Program-made: the position numbers and the translations under genes
Part shown: positions 40,521 to 48,805 of the stretch, one piece after another
How the letters are laid out: each line of letters starts with the position of its first letter
How positions within the stretch are numbered: position 1 is the stretch's first letter
Notes under the pieces: model-generated
Database searches by the model: none
Seen by the model: the letters and a program-made list of their open reading frames with translations, nothing else
What the model was told of the DNA's origin: nothing
Source of the DNA: Mesorhizobium intechi
GTDB taxonomy: Bacteria > Pseudomonadota > Alphaproteobacteria > Rhizobiales > Rhizobiaceae
DNA: 64,000 nt
Assembly: GCF_002879535.1 (NCBI RefSeq)
Contig: NZ_PNOT02000032.1
Location: 61,746 to 125,745, forward strand
Direction: 5' to 3'

Positions 40521-41150
40521 ATGAGCGAAGACCTTCCTATCCTCTCCCCCATCGAAGCGCGCGTGCTCGGCTGCCTGATCGAAAAGAAGGAGCTGACGCC
40601 GGATGTCTATCCGCTGACGCTCAACGCAGCCCTTGCCGCCGCCAACCAGAAGACGGCGCGCGACCCGGTCATGGCGCTGGAGCAGACTGAGGTGCACCGG
40701 GCACTGAAGCTGCTCGAGCAGAAGGGGCTGGTGCGGCAGATGTTCGGCTCGCGCGTCGAGCGCTACGAGCATCAGATGGCGCAGCGCTTCTCGCTGACCA
40801 CGCCGCAGACCGCCTTGATCGGCCTGCTCCTGCTGCGCGGGCCGCAGACGGCGCACGAACTGTTGGCTCGAGCCGAGCGCATGGCGCGGTTTTCATCGAT
40901 CGAAGATCTGCGCGGTGAACTCGACATGCTGATCGGCCGCCGGCCGCCGCTGGTGCAAGAAATCCCGCGCGGGCCAGGCCAGCGCGAGGACCGCTACGTG
41001 CATCTTCTCGCCGGCCCGGTGGACGTTGCGGCCTTATCGGCGCAGCGCAGTGCGCCGGCCATGCCTCACTCCGACCTGGAAGCGAGGGTGGAGGCGCTGG
41101 AGCAGGAGCTCGCTGCCCTTCGCGCCAGGCTCGACGCGCTGGGCGGTTGA
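40521..41150 (+). CDS. YceH family (DUF480) protein
   Basis: 209 aa. Two winged-helix-like repeats: [20 protein letters not shown] and [18 protein letters not shown] in the first, [20 protein letters not shown] in the second. The C-terminal coiled coil is [20 protein letters not shown]. The family is conserved but functionally uncharacterised. Ends 71 bases before the convergent osmC gene, with a shared hairpin between. Confidence 0.92.
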   Translation: MSEDLPILSPIEARVLGCLIEKKELTPDVYPLTLNAALAAANQKTARDPVMALEQTEVHRALKLLEQKGLVRQMFGSRVERYEHQMAQRFSLTTPQTALIGLLLLRGPQTAHELLARAERMARFSSIEDLRGELDMLIGRRPPLVQEIPRGPGQREDRYVHLLAGPVDVAALSAQRSAPAMPHSDLEARVEALEQELAALRARLDALGG

Positions 41151-41172
41151 GGCCGCCTGGACTTGCTCGAAT

Positions 41173-41200
41173 GAAAACGCCGGCTCTCAGGCCGGCGTTC
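41173..41200. terminator. hairpin between convergent yceH and osmC
   Basis: AACGCCGGC, loop TCTCAG, GCCGGCGTT. On the minus strand it is followed by TTTT, so it best serves osmC, but may act both ways. Confidence 0.8.
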
Positions 41201-41221
41201 GTGGCGTCAGGTCCCCTCCGC

Positions 41222-41647
41222 TCAGCCGAGCCTGGCGTCGAGCGACACCTTTATGGCGCCAAGCGCCTTGGAGACCGGGCATTCGGCCTTGGCCTTCTCG
41301 GCCAGTTCCTTGAATTTCGCCGCATCGATGCCAGGCACCTTGCCGACCAGCGTGATCGCGCTGCCGGTGATGCCGGTGCCTGGAACCAGCGTCACCACGG
41401 CCTTGGCGTCGAGTTCGGCCGCGGGCGTGCCGTTCTCGGCCAGGAAGTGCGAAAGCTGCATGGCGTAGCAGCCGGCATGCGCGGCCGCGATCAGCTCTTC
41501 CGGGTTGGTGCCGGATTTGCCGCTTTCATCCTCGAAGCGCGCCTTGAACGAATAGGGCGTGCCCTTGAGCGTCCCGCTCTGGCTGTCAAGCGTGCCCTTG
41601 CCATCTTTCAGATTGCCTTTCCAGACGGCGGTTGCGGTGCGGTCCAT
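41222..41647 (-). CDS. OsmC-type peroxiredoxin
   Basis: 141 aa OsmC subgroup of the Ohr/OsmC fold. Catalytic Cys in AAHAGCYAMQLS and second Cys in AKAECPVSKAL. Starts MDRTATAVWKGNLKDGKG, with AAGGAGG five bases before the ATG. Reduces organic hydroperoxides and is typically stationary-phase or osmotic-stress induced. The window therefore holds both an Ohr and an OsmC. Confidence 0.93.
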   Translation of the reverse strand: MDRTATAVWKGNLKDGKGTLDSQSGTLKGTPYSFKARFEDESGKSGTNPEELIAAAHAGCYAMQLSHFLAENGTPAAELDAKAVVTLVPGTGITGSAITLVGKVPGIDAAKFKELAEKAKAECPVSKALGAIKVSLDARLG

Positions 41648-41883
41648 GAAGTCCTCCTTGGTTGTCGTGAACTTGGCCCGGGTGAGCCCCGGCGTCCGGT
41701 CAACTATAGCGCGGGTGCACGCGAAGACCACTGCGCTGTTTGGACCACGGCACGATGACGGCTCATTCCCTTCCGAAAACATTCGGGGCTTCCGGAAAAA
41801 ATATCGGCGCAAAAATGTCGACTTCGATAGGGCCCGGCCGTCCTGTGGGCGGCCATGGGATTTGTGGCCTGATGGAGGTTCAC

Positions 41884-42108
41884 ATGCACAATCTGTTTTT
41901 CGCACTGTGGAAGAGCGTGGGCCACGGGCCTGAGCGACAGGAAGACTTCTGGCTGGATCCGCCGGCGCCCGCCTTCGGACGGCTGCTTGCGGCGGTCGCC
42001 ATCATCGGGATCGCGGCATGCCTTCTCGACCATGCGGCGGTCGAGGGCAAGGCTGGCACGCTCGTCATCGCGTCCTATGATTTGTCTCAGCAGGGGGGCT
42101 CGCAATGA
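41884..42108 (+). CDS. 74-residue membrane microprotein coupled to YCII protein
   Basis: ATG with GGAGG five bases upstream. N-terminus MHNLFFALWKSVGHGPERQE, then one transmembrane helix (about 32-50, GRLLAAVAIIGIAACLLDH). No known family. The stop overlaps the ATG of the YCII gene (ATGA). Upstream 41648-41883 has no gene and may carry the promoter. Confidence 0.6.
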   Translation: MHNLFFALWKSVGHGPERQEDFWLDPPAPAFGRLLAAVAIIGIAACLLDHAAVEGKAGTLVIASYDLSQQGGSQ

Positions 42109-42461
42109 AATATGTCTGCCTGGTCTATGGCGAGGAAAAAGACCTCTACGCGTTGACCGCGGAGCGCGGGGCCAAGCTCGACGCGGATTCACTGGCTTAT
42201 GACCGGTCCTTGGACCAGGAGGGCAAACTGATCATCGCGCAGGCGCTGCAATCGGTGAGAACGTCGAAGTCGGTGCGGCGGCGCGGCGGCAAACGCCTCG
42301 TCACCGATGGCCCCTTCGCCGAAACCAAGGAGCAGCTGCTCGGCTTCGTCATGGTAGAGGCCGGCACTCTCGACGAAGCGCTGGACATCGCCGCCGGCAT
42401 TCCGCTGGCCGAACTTGGTACGATCGAGGTCCGGGCGATCTACACCATACCGGGGTCCTAG
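42105..42461 (+). CDS. YCII/DGPF-domain protein
   Basis: 118 aa. MKYVCLVYGEE start and LVTDGPFAETKEQLLGFVMVEA carry the DGPF (PhnB-like YCII) signature. In many bacteria such proteins accompany ECF sigma factors, which are absent here. Starts inside the stop of the membrane microprotein. Confidence 0.9.
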   Translation: MKYVCLVYGEEKDLYALTAERGAKLDADSLAYDRSLDQEGKLIIAQALQSVRTSKSVRRRGGKRLVTDGPFAETKEQLLGFVMVEAGTLDEALDIAAGIPLAELGTIEVRAIYTIPGS

Positions 42462-42611
42462 GCGGCGCCTGGCTTCAACGGCGCAGATTGCTTGTTTCAT
42501 CGCCTAAGCTTCACCAGCCGCAATTGAATTTTCTTCGCGGAAAGCAACTCTCGCGTGTTGAAGCAGCGCGACAGTTCTCTTATCGTCCCTTGGATCTCCG
42601 GGGGTTTCGAC

Positions 42612-43139
42612 ATGCCTTTCCTGATTGCTGTCCTTGGCGTGCTGGGAGCGGCTGCGTTCTGGTGGTACCGAATGAAGGCCATGAACGATGCCGCGCGCGA
42701 GGTCGCCGATGTCGTCGGGCGCGTACAGGGCAATATCAGGCGCAAGAAGCTGCGCAAGCAGGCGGCCCTGTCGCCGCTGACGGCGATCGACGATCCGGTG
42801 GTGGCCGCCGCGACGCTGATTACATCGATCGTCGCCGAGAATGGGCATATCCTGCCGCAGCGCGAGGCCGTCATCCGCGCTGTCATTTCCGAGATCGCCG
42901 ACAAGAAGAAGACCGACGAGGCGGTGATCTACGCCAAATGGGCGGCCTCACAGATCGACGACACCACCGTCGTCATCGACAAGCTGGCGCCGTTCCTGCG
43001 CGAGCGTCTCGACGTCGCCGAGCGCAACGATCTGCTGCGGATGGTCAACCGCGCCGCCCAGGGTGGCGAGAAGCGCCTCGAGATCGCCGACCAACGCATG
43101 CTGCGGCTGCGGCAGAAGCTGGGTTTTGAAGTGAACTAG
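42612..43139 (+). CDS. membrane-anchored TerB-like domain protein
   Basis: 175 aa. One N-terminal transmembrane helix (MPFLIAVLGVLGAAAFWWYR). A basic linker (GNIRRKKLRKQA) leads to an all-helical domain with VAAATLITSIVAENGHILPQ resembling the first helix pair of TerB/TerB-like folds. TerB family by pattern only. Cytoplasmic after the anchor. A 19-residue upstream extension was rejected because GGGGG stands before the chosen ATG. Confidence 0.65.
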   Translation: MPFLIAVLGVLGAAAFWWYRMKAMNDAAREVADVVGRVQGNIRRKKLRKQAALSPLTAIDDPVVAAATLITSIVAENGHILPQREAVIRAVISEIADKKKTDEAVIYAKWAASQIDDTTVVIDKLAPFLRERLDVAERNDLLRMVNRAAQGGEKRLEIADQRMLRLRQKLGFEVN

Positions 43140-43313
43140 GCTGTGCCGCCAAGGCGGTGGTGAACGCAGCATGGTGGCAATGCCTCGCGCACGCGACCAC
43201 TATCGCTGCTTGGCATGTCGGAATTGGGCGACCCCTTAGCGCCTTTCATCGCGGCTCCCTCACCGCGACCGGCATAGATTATCGGTCAGTCGATTGGCTC
43301 ACGGAGAATTCGC

Positions 43314-43712
43314 ATGCGCGGTCATTGTCTATGTGGCGCCATTGCTTTCGAGGTCGATGGTCCGGCACAAGCATGCGTGAGTTGTCATTGTGAAAGTTGT
43401 CGGCGGCAATGTTCCGCGCCGATGACCACCTATATCGGTGTCCTCGACAATCAATGGCGATGGTTGGGCAAGCCACCGAAGGTATTCAACTCTTCTCCCG
43501 GTGTGGAAAGAACGTTTTGCGATCACTGTGGCTCGCCGCTGTCCTTCCGCTCAAAGAAGATGTCGGGTGTCATGCATTTCTTTGCCACCGCTATGGAAGA
43601 GCCGGAAAAATTTGCACCAACGCTGCATGTCGCTTTCGAGGAGAAGCTCCCCTGGCTGAAACTCGCCGACGGGCTGCCGACACGCGTTGGGCCTGACTAC
43701 ACGAAAGGCTAG
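43314..43712 (+). CDS. GFA-family (DUF636) zinc protein
   Basis: 132 aa. Cysteine pattern GHCLCGAIAFEV, CVSCHCESCRRQCSAP and TFCDHCGSPLSFRS defines the glutathione-dependent formaldehyde-activating enzyme family, which binds two zinc ions. Many members do not act on formaldehyde. Its stop shares CTAG with the convergent hydroxylase gene. Confidence 0.92.
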   Translation: MRGHCLCGAIAFEVDGPAQACVSCHCESCRRQCSAPMTTYIGVLDNQWRWLGKPPKVFNSSPGVERTFCDHCGSPLSFRSKKMSGVMHFFATAMEEPEKFAPTLHVAFEEKLPWLKLADGLPTRVGPDYTKG

Positions 43713-44968
43713 ATCGCCTCGCCTTTCAGCAGCCTCGGCGTGTCCGCGGACAATCCCGACGCCTGCCGGATGAAAAACTCCTTCAGGCGCGGCATGCGCT
43801 CGACGAGGCCGAGGCCGATGTCGCGGACGGTGCGCAGCGGGGTGATGTCGTTGGAAAACAGCCGGTTCAGCACATCCGTCGTGACGCCCATCTGCAGCGT
43901 GTCGAAACGGCGCCATTGCTGGTAGCGTTCGAGCACGTCGAGCGCGCCGATGTCCTGGCCGAGCCGGTCGGCCTCGACGATTACCTCGGCAAGCGCCGCC
44001 ACATCCTTGAAGCCGAGATTGAGGCCCTGGCCGGCGATCGGATGGATGCCGTGGGCGGCGTCGCCGGCAAGGGCCACGCGCGGGGCGACGAAGGCGCGCG
44101 CGATGGTCAGGCCAAGCGGCCAGGCGCGCGGCTTGTCGGCGACGCGGATCTCGCCGAGCTTCAGGCCGAAACGCTGTTCGAGTTCATGCTCGAAGACGAG
44201 ATCGTCGCCTTCCACCAGCGCTTTGGCATCCTCCGTGCGTTCGACCCAGACGATCGACGACCGGTTGGTGCCGTCTTCGTCGGGTTTCAGCGGCAGCGTG
44301 GCAAAGGGGCCGGCCGGCAAAAAGTGTTCCTCGGCCCGGCCGTTGTGCGGCCGTTCATGCGCCACGGTGCAGACGATGCCGGACTGGCCATAGTCCCACT
44401 TCACGGTCTTGACGCCGGCCATGTCGCGCAGCTTCGAATTGACGCCGTCGGCCGCGACCAGCAACCGTGCGGTCAGCGCGGCGCCGTCGGCCAGATGCAC
44501 CGTGATGCCGGCGCCATTGGTCACGAAACCCTGCACGGCGACGCCTTCGATAATGTCGATGCCGAGCGTTTCGGCCCTGGCGCGCAAGGCGCCGTTCAGC
44601 GACTTGTTGGCGACCATATGGGCGAAGGGCTCGCCCGGCGCCACTTCGCCGCCAAAGGTCAGGAACACCGGGCGCACCGGATCGGCGCTGCGCGAATCGG
44701 TGATGATCATCTCGGTGATCGCCTGCGCCCGCGGCGCGATCTCGGCCCAGACGCCGAGCTGGTCGAGCATGCGGCAGGCGGCCGCGGCGATGGCCGAGGC
44801 GCGGCCGTCCCTTTGCCAGGCGCCAGCGGGCGCGGCATCGACCAGCGCCACGGCCAGGTGCGGCCGCGCCTGCTTCAGCGAGACGGCGGTGGCCAGGCCG
44901 ACATAGCCGGCGCCGGCGACGAGAACATCGAGCCCGGATCTGGTCTTGGCGTCCGCCTTGCGTTCCAT
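43709..44968 (-). CDS. UbiH/UbiF/COQ6-family FAD monooxygenase
   Basis: About 419 aa. FAD Rossmann VLVAGAGYVGLATAVSL. DG motif in LLVAADGVNSKLRDMAG. GD motif ALAGDAAHGIHPIAGQGLNLG, diagnostic of the ubiquinone hydroxylase group. Which ring position it hydroxylates (UbiH, UbiF, UbiI or UbiL role) cannot be told. The ATG at 44968 is chosen for an AAGGAG eight bases before it, over an in-frame ATG at 45040 without one. Divergent from tesB. Confidence 0.9.
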   Translation of the reverse strand: MERKADAKTRSGLDVLVAGAGYVGLATAVSLKQARPHLAVALVDAAPAGAWQRDGRASAIAAAACRMLDQLGVWAEIAPRAQAITEMIITDSRSADPVRPVFLTFGGEVAPGEPFAHMVANKSLNGALRARAETLGIDIIEGVAVQGFVTNGAGITVHLADGAALTARLLVAADGVNSKLRDMAGVKTVKWDYGQSGIVCTVAHERPHNGRAEEHFLPAGPFATLPLKPDEDGTNRSSIVWVERTEDAKALVEGDDLVFEHELEQRFGLKLGEIRVADKPRAWPLGLTIARAFVAPRVALAGDAAHGIHPIAGQGLNLGFKDVAALAEVIVEADRLGQDIGALDVLERYQQWRRFDTLQMGVTTDVLNRLFSNDITPLRTVRDIGLGLVERMPRLKEFFIRQASGLSADTPRLLKGEAI

Positions 44969-45067
44969 TGTCTTGGCTCCTTGCGCGCCGGCCTGGCCCG
45001 GCGCCCTTGACGGCTCGTTCTTCCTGTCGGAAACCGCCATGACAATTTTGCGGCGAGGTCACAAAAC

Positions 45068-45928
45068 ATGACGGCGGCGATCGACGAGCTTCTGGGCATT
45101 CTCGACCTCGAGAGGCTGGAACACAATCTGTATCGTGGTCGCAGCCCCCAGGTGGAATGGCAGCGCGTGTTCGGCGGCCAGACCATTGCCCAGGCGCTGG
45201 TGGCGGCGCAGCGAACGGTGGAACCGGATCGCTTCGTGCATTCCCTTCACGGCTATTTCATGCGCCCGGGGGACATCAGGGTGCCGATCGTCTACGAGGT
45301 CGACCGCATCCGCGATGGCGGCTCCTTCACCACCCGACGCGTGCTGGCGATCCAGCATGGCCAGGCGATCTTTTCGCTGGAAGCCTCGTTCCAGGTCGAC
45401 GAGAAGGGGCTGGAGCACCAGTTCGCGCTGCCCGACGACGTGCCGCCGCCGGAAGGGCTGCCGACGCAGCGCCAGCTGCTCGAAAGAGCCGAGCGCGTGC
45501 CGGAGGCGGTGCGCCGCTTCTGGGCCCGCGAACGGCCGCTGGAACTGAGGCCGGTCAATCTCCAGCACTATGAAAGCCGCGACAAGCTGCCGCCCCGGCA
45601 GAATGTCTGGATCCGCCTTGCCGGCCCGGTTCCCGATGACCGCGCGCTGCAATCGGTGCTGCTGGCCTATCTCTCCGACATGACGCTGCTGGACACCTCG
45701 ACCTTCGCGCATGGGCGCGGCCTGTTCGATCCCGACATCCAGGCGGCCAGTCTCGACCATTCGATGTGGTTCCACCGGCCGCATTCGCTCGACGGCTGGC
45801 TGCTCTACGCGCAGGACAGCCCGTCCAGTTCGGGATCGCGCGGCTTCAGCCGCGGCACGCTCTATGCGCGTGACGGCACGCTGATCGCCTCGATGGCCCA
45901 GGAAGGCTTGATCCGGCTCAGGCGTTGA
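45068..45928 (+). CDS. tesB: acyl-CoA thioesterase II
   Basis: 286 aa double hot-dog thioesterase. GRSPQVEWQRVFGGQTIAQAL, FVHSLHGYFMRPGD and GGSFTTRRVLAIQHG mark the first hot-dog. The second has LAYLSDMTLLDTSTFAHG and DHSMWFHRPH, with the catalytic Asp, and the C-terminal SRGTLYARDGTLIAS. Hydrolyses medium to long acyl-CoA. Divergent from the UbiH-family gene with a 27- to 99-base gap depending on start. Confidence 0.95.
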   Translation: MTAAIDELLGILDLERLEHNLYRGRSPQVEWQRVFGGQTIAQALVAAQRTVEPDRFVHSLHGYFMRPGDIRVPIVYEVDRIRDGGSFTTRRVLAIQHGQAIFSLEASFQVDEKGLEHQFALPDDVPPPEGLPTQRQLLERAERVPEAVRRFWARERPLELRPVNLQHYESRDKLPPRQNVWIRLAGPVPDDRALQSVLLAYLSDMTLLDTSTFAHGRGLFDPDIQAASLDHSMWFHRPHSLDGWLLYAQDSPSSSGSRGFSRGTLYARDGTLIASMAQEGLIRLRR

Positions 45929-45943
45929 GCATTGCGAGTCTTG

Positions 45944-46020
45944 TTTGAGCAGGATCCCTGGACAAACGAAAACCGTTTGTCCGAGAAAACCGGGCTCGAC
46001 TTTTCGGGATCATGCTCAAA
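45944..46020. repeat. intergenic palindrome, family A, expanded copy
   Basis: Outer arms TTTGAGCAGGATCCC and GGGATCATGCTCAAA (near-perfect). An inner hairpin GACAAACG..CGTTTGTC and then CGAGAAAAccgggctcgacTTTTCG lie between. Lies between tesB and glnK. Same ends as the copy before lpdA. Confidence 0.75.
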
Positions 46021-46589
<569 letters not shown>

Positions 46590-46620
46590 GCGCCGAACAC
46601 GTATTCCAATGGAGAGTTCA

Positions 46621-47982
46621 ATGAATATTTCTTCCACCTTTAAGACGACGGGACGGGCGGCCCTTCTGGGCTCGCTTGCCCTGGCAGCATTGGGCAGCGT
46701 CGCCGCCTTTGCGCAGGAAGCCGCTCCGGCCGCTGCCGCCGCCGCACCTGCTGCCGCGCCCACCCCGGTGCTCGACACCGGCAACACCGCCTGGATGTTG
46801 ACCTCGACGGCCCTGGTGCTGATGATGACCATCCCGGGCTTGGCGCTGTTCTACGGCGGCATGGTGCGCAAGAAGAACGTGCTCGCCACCATCATGCAGA
46901 GCTTCGCCATCACCTGCCTGGTCACGGTGCTGTGGTTCATGTTCGGCTATTCGCTGGCCTTCACCACCAATGAGTCCGCCAGCATCAACAACTACATCGG
47001 CGGCTTCTCGAGATTCTTCCACCACGGCATCACCGTCTCGACGCTGTGGCTGCCGGGGGTCGCGAACATTCCTGAATTCGTCTTCTCGATGTTCCAGATG
47101 ACATTCGCCATCATCACGCCTGCCCTCATCGCCGGTGCCTTCGCCGAGCGCATGAAGTTCTCGGCGCTGCTGATCTTCATGGCGCTGTGGCTGCTGGTCG
47201 TTTATGCCCCGATCGCGCATTGGGTCTGGGGCGGCGGCTTCCTTGGCGCGGCCGGCGTGCTCGACTTCGCCGGCGGCACGGTCGTCCACATCAACGCCGG
47301 TGTCGCGGGCCTGGTCTGCGCGCTGGTCCTGGGCAAGCGCGAAGGCTACGGCACCACCAACATGGCGCCGCACAACCTGGTCTATTCGGTGATCGGCGCC
47401 TCGCTGCTGTGGGTCGGCTGGTTCGGCTTCAACGCCGGTTCGGAACTGGCAGCCGACGGCCTTGCCGGTGCCGCCATGCTCAACACGCAGGTCGCTACCG
47501 CCGCGGCGGCTCTCGCCTGGATGTTCGCCGAATGGATCGTCGCCAAGAAGCCCTCGGTGCTCGGCATCATCTCGGGTGCCGTCGCCGGTCTCGTCGCGGT
47601 GACGCCGGCTTCCGGCTTCGTCAACCCGACCGGCGCTTTCATCGTCGGCATCGCCGCCGGCGTGATCTGCTACATCTCGGCGGTCAAGGTGAAGCACATG
47701 TTCGGCTATGACGACTCGCTCGATGCCTTCGGCGTCCATGGCGTCGGCGGCGTGGTCGGTGCGTTGCTGACCGGCGTGCTCGCCGATCCGGCGATCAATG
47801 CACTCGGCAAAGACGCTTCCATCGGCAAGCAGCTCTACGGCATCGTCTTCACCATCCTGTGGACGGCAATCGCCACCTTCGTGATCCTTTACATCGTCAA
47901 GGCGCTGGTCGGCTTGCGTCCGACGACCCAGGAAGAGGTCGAAGGCCTCGACATCTCCCAGCATGGCGAAGTGGTGCCGTAA
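46621..47982 (+). CDS. amtB: ammonium transporter AmtB
   Basis: 453 aa. Signal peptide (about 1-31) and an Ala/Pro-rich extracytoplasmic stretch (about 32-48) precede eleven membrane helices. Signature GGTVVHINAGVAGLV and DAFGVHGVGGVVGALLTG carry the twin histidines of the ammonium pore. C-terminal tail ends ISQHGEVVP and should bind GlnK. GGAGAG before the ATG. A strong terminator follows. Confidence 0.97.
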   Translation: MNISSTFKTTGRAALLGSLALAALGSVAAFAQEAAPAAAAAAPAAAPTPVLDTGNTAWMLTSTALVLMMTIPGLALFYGGMVRKKNVLATIMQSFAITCLVTVLWFMFGYSLAFTTNESASINNYIGGFSRFFHHGITVSTLWLPGVANIPEFVFSMFQMTFAIITPALIAGAFAERMKFSALLIFMALWLLVVYAPIAHWVWGGGFLGAAGVLDFAGGTVVHINAGVAGLVCALVLGKREGYGTTNMAPHNLVYSVIGASLLWVGWFGFNAGSELAADGLAGAAMLNTQVATAAAALAWMFAEWIVAKKPSVLGIISGAVAGLVAVTPASGFVNPTGAFIVGIAAGVICYISAVKVKHMFGYDDSLDAFGVHGVGGVVGALLTGVLADPAINALGKDASIGKQLYGIVFTILWTAIATFVILYIVKALVGLRPTTQEEVEGLDISQHGEVVP

Positions 47983-47998
47983 GGCCAGCCTCGCCAAC

Positions 47999-48035
47999 GG
48001 GGCCGGCGGATCCTCCTCCCGCCGGCCCCATTTTT
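47999..48035 (+). terminator. rho-independent terminator of amtB
   Basis: GGGGCCGGCGG / CCGCCGGCCCC perfect 11-bp stem, then ATTTTT, 17 bases after the stop. Confidence 0.93.
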
Positions 48036-48044
48036 CCTCACGCA

Positions 48045-48080
48045 GTTCCAGGGAAACCGCAATCCGGCTTTCCCTGGAAT
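48045..48080. repeat. intergenic palindrome, family B copy
   Basis: TTCCAGGGAAA / TTTCCCTGGAA 11-bp stem around ccgcaatccggc, immediately after the amtB terminator. Arms match those of the 33148 copy (AATTCC / GGAAT), and the core begins AAACCGC. Confidence 0.75.
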
Positions 48081-48098
48081 CGCTCTCAGAGATCCCGT

Positions 48099-48159
48099 CG
48101 TGACGCTCTCGAAAGAGGCTCACGCATTGAGGCCCGAAGCAATTCGGGCCTCTTTTTTT
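48099..48159 (+). terminator. tandem hairpins ending in a strong terminator, candidate small RNA 3' end
   Basis: Hairpin 1: CGTGA..CTCT-CGAA-AGAG..TCACG (48099-48124). Hairpin 2: GAGGCCCGAA-GCAA-TTCGGGCCTC followed by TTTTTTT (48129-48159). It is not the amtB terminator, which lies 100 bases earlier, and no coding gene ends here. It therefore may end a short RNA or attenuate transcription into the next gene. Confidence 0.6.
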
Positions 48160-48193
48160 GGAAAATCGTACGCTTCGAAACGACGGAGAAGGA

Positions 48194-48226
48194 ATCGTTT
48201 TTCGAAACGATCACGTTCGCGTGATC
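48194..48226 (+). other. two overlapping UUCG hairpins upstream of a small secreted protein gene
   Basis: ATCGTTT-TTCG-AAACGAT (48194-48211) and GATCACG-TTCG-CGTGATC (48209-48226) share the bases GAT, so they compete at the junction. Located about 100 bases before the ATG of the 91-residue gene. Confidence 0.6.
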
Positions 48227-48320
48227 CGCCAACGGGAAGAAACATCGAGCCTCCCGGCCCCGTACTGGGGTTAGCAAGCGCCGTTCCGGCGCTCGCTACC
48301 AACAGGGAAGGAACCAACTG

Positions 48321-48596
48321 ATGAACATCAAGAACGTATTCCTGGGAGCACTGGCTCTGTCGATGGTCAGCGGTGCTGCACTTGCTGGTGCTCTCGACGA
48401 GCCCGACAATATGGCGCCGTTCTTCACCGATGCCGGCATGAAGACGATGAAGTCCGAGGCGGATTTCAAGGCGGCCTGGGCCTCGACGGCCAAGGACAAG
48501 CAGGACAAGATGATGAAGGAATGCCAGGACGCGGCGATGAGCAAGCCTCATGCCGAATTCTGCGCCAACCTGATGATGTACGCTGGTCACAACTGA
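48321..48596 (+). CDS. small secreted protein of unknown function
   Basis: 91 aa. GGAAGGAA before the ATG. Sec signal peptide (MNIKNVFLGALALSMVSGAALA), then a mature 69-residue helical protein rich in Met, Lys and Asp (FFTDAGMKTMKSEADFK). Two cysteines, in KECQDAA and EFCANLM, suggest one disulfide. No family recognised. Flanked on both sides by unusually strong RNA hairpins. Confidence 0.75.
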   Translation: MNIKNVFLGALALSMVSGAALAGALDEPDNMAPFFTDAGMKTMKSEADFKAAWASTAKDKQDKMMKECQDAAMSKPHAEFCANLMMYAGHN

Positions 48597-48643
48597 TCGC
48601 CCGCGATCGGGCCCGGAAGGGCCGGATCGTTCCGGCGTTTCAA

Positions 48644-48680
48644 GACAAGGATGGCGGGCTTCGTGCCCGCCATCCTTGTC
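48644..48680 (+). terminator. 16-bp perfect hairpin without U tract
   Basis: GACAAGGATGGCGGGC, loop TTCGT, GCCCGCCATCCTTGTC. It lies 48 bases after the stop of the small secreted protein gene and is followed by tgcaagg rather than T residues. May be a rho-independent-like transcript end or an mRNA-stabilising 3' structure. Confidence 0.55.
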
Positions 48681-48805
48681 TGCAAGGCGGCGCTGGTAAA
48701 AAGCCATGGTTAATGCAGCCTTAACCTTCCCACGGCTAGTCTGACCTCCGAATCTGCCGGAGTGCGTCATGCGCTCGGGCCAGGCAATGACTGACGGGGA
48801 AGAGC

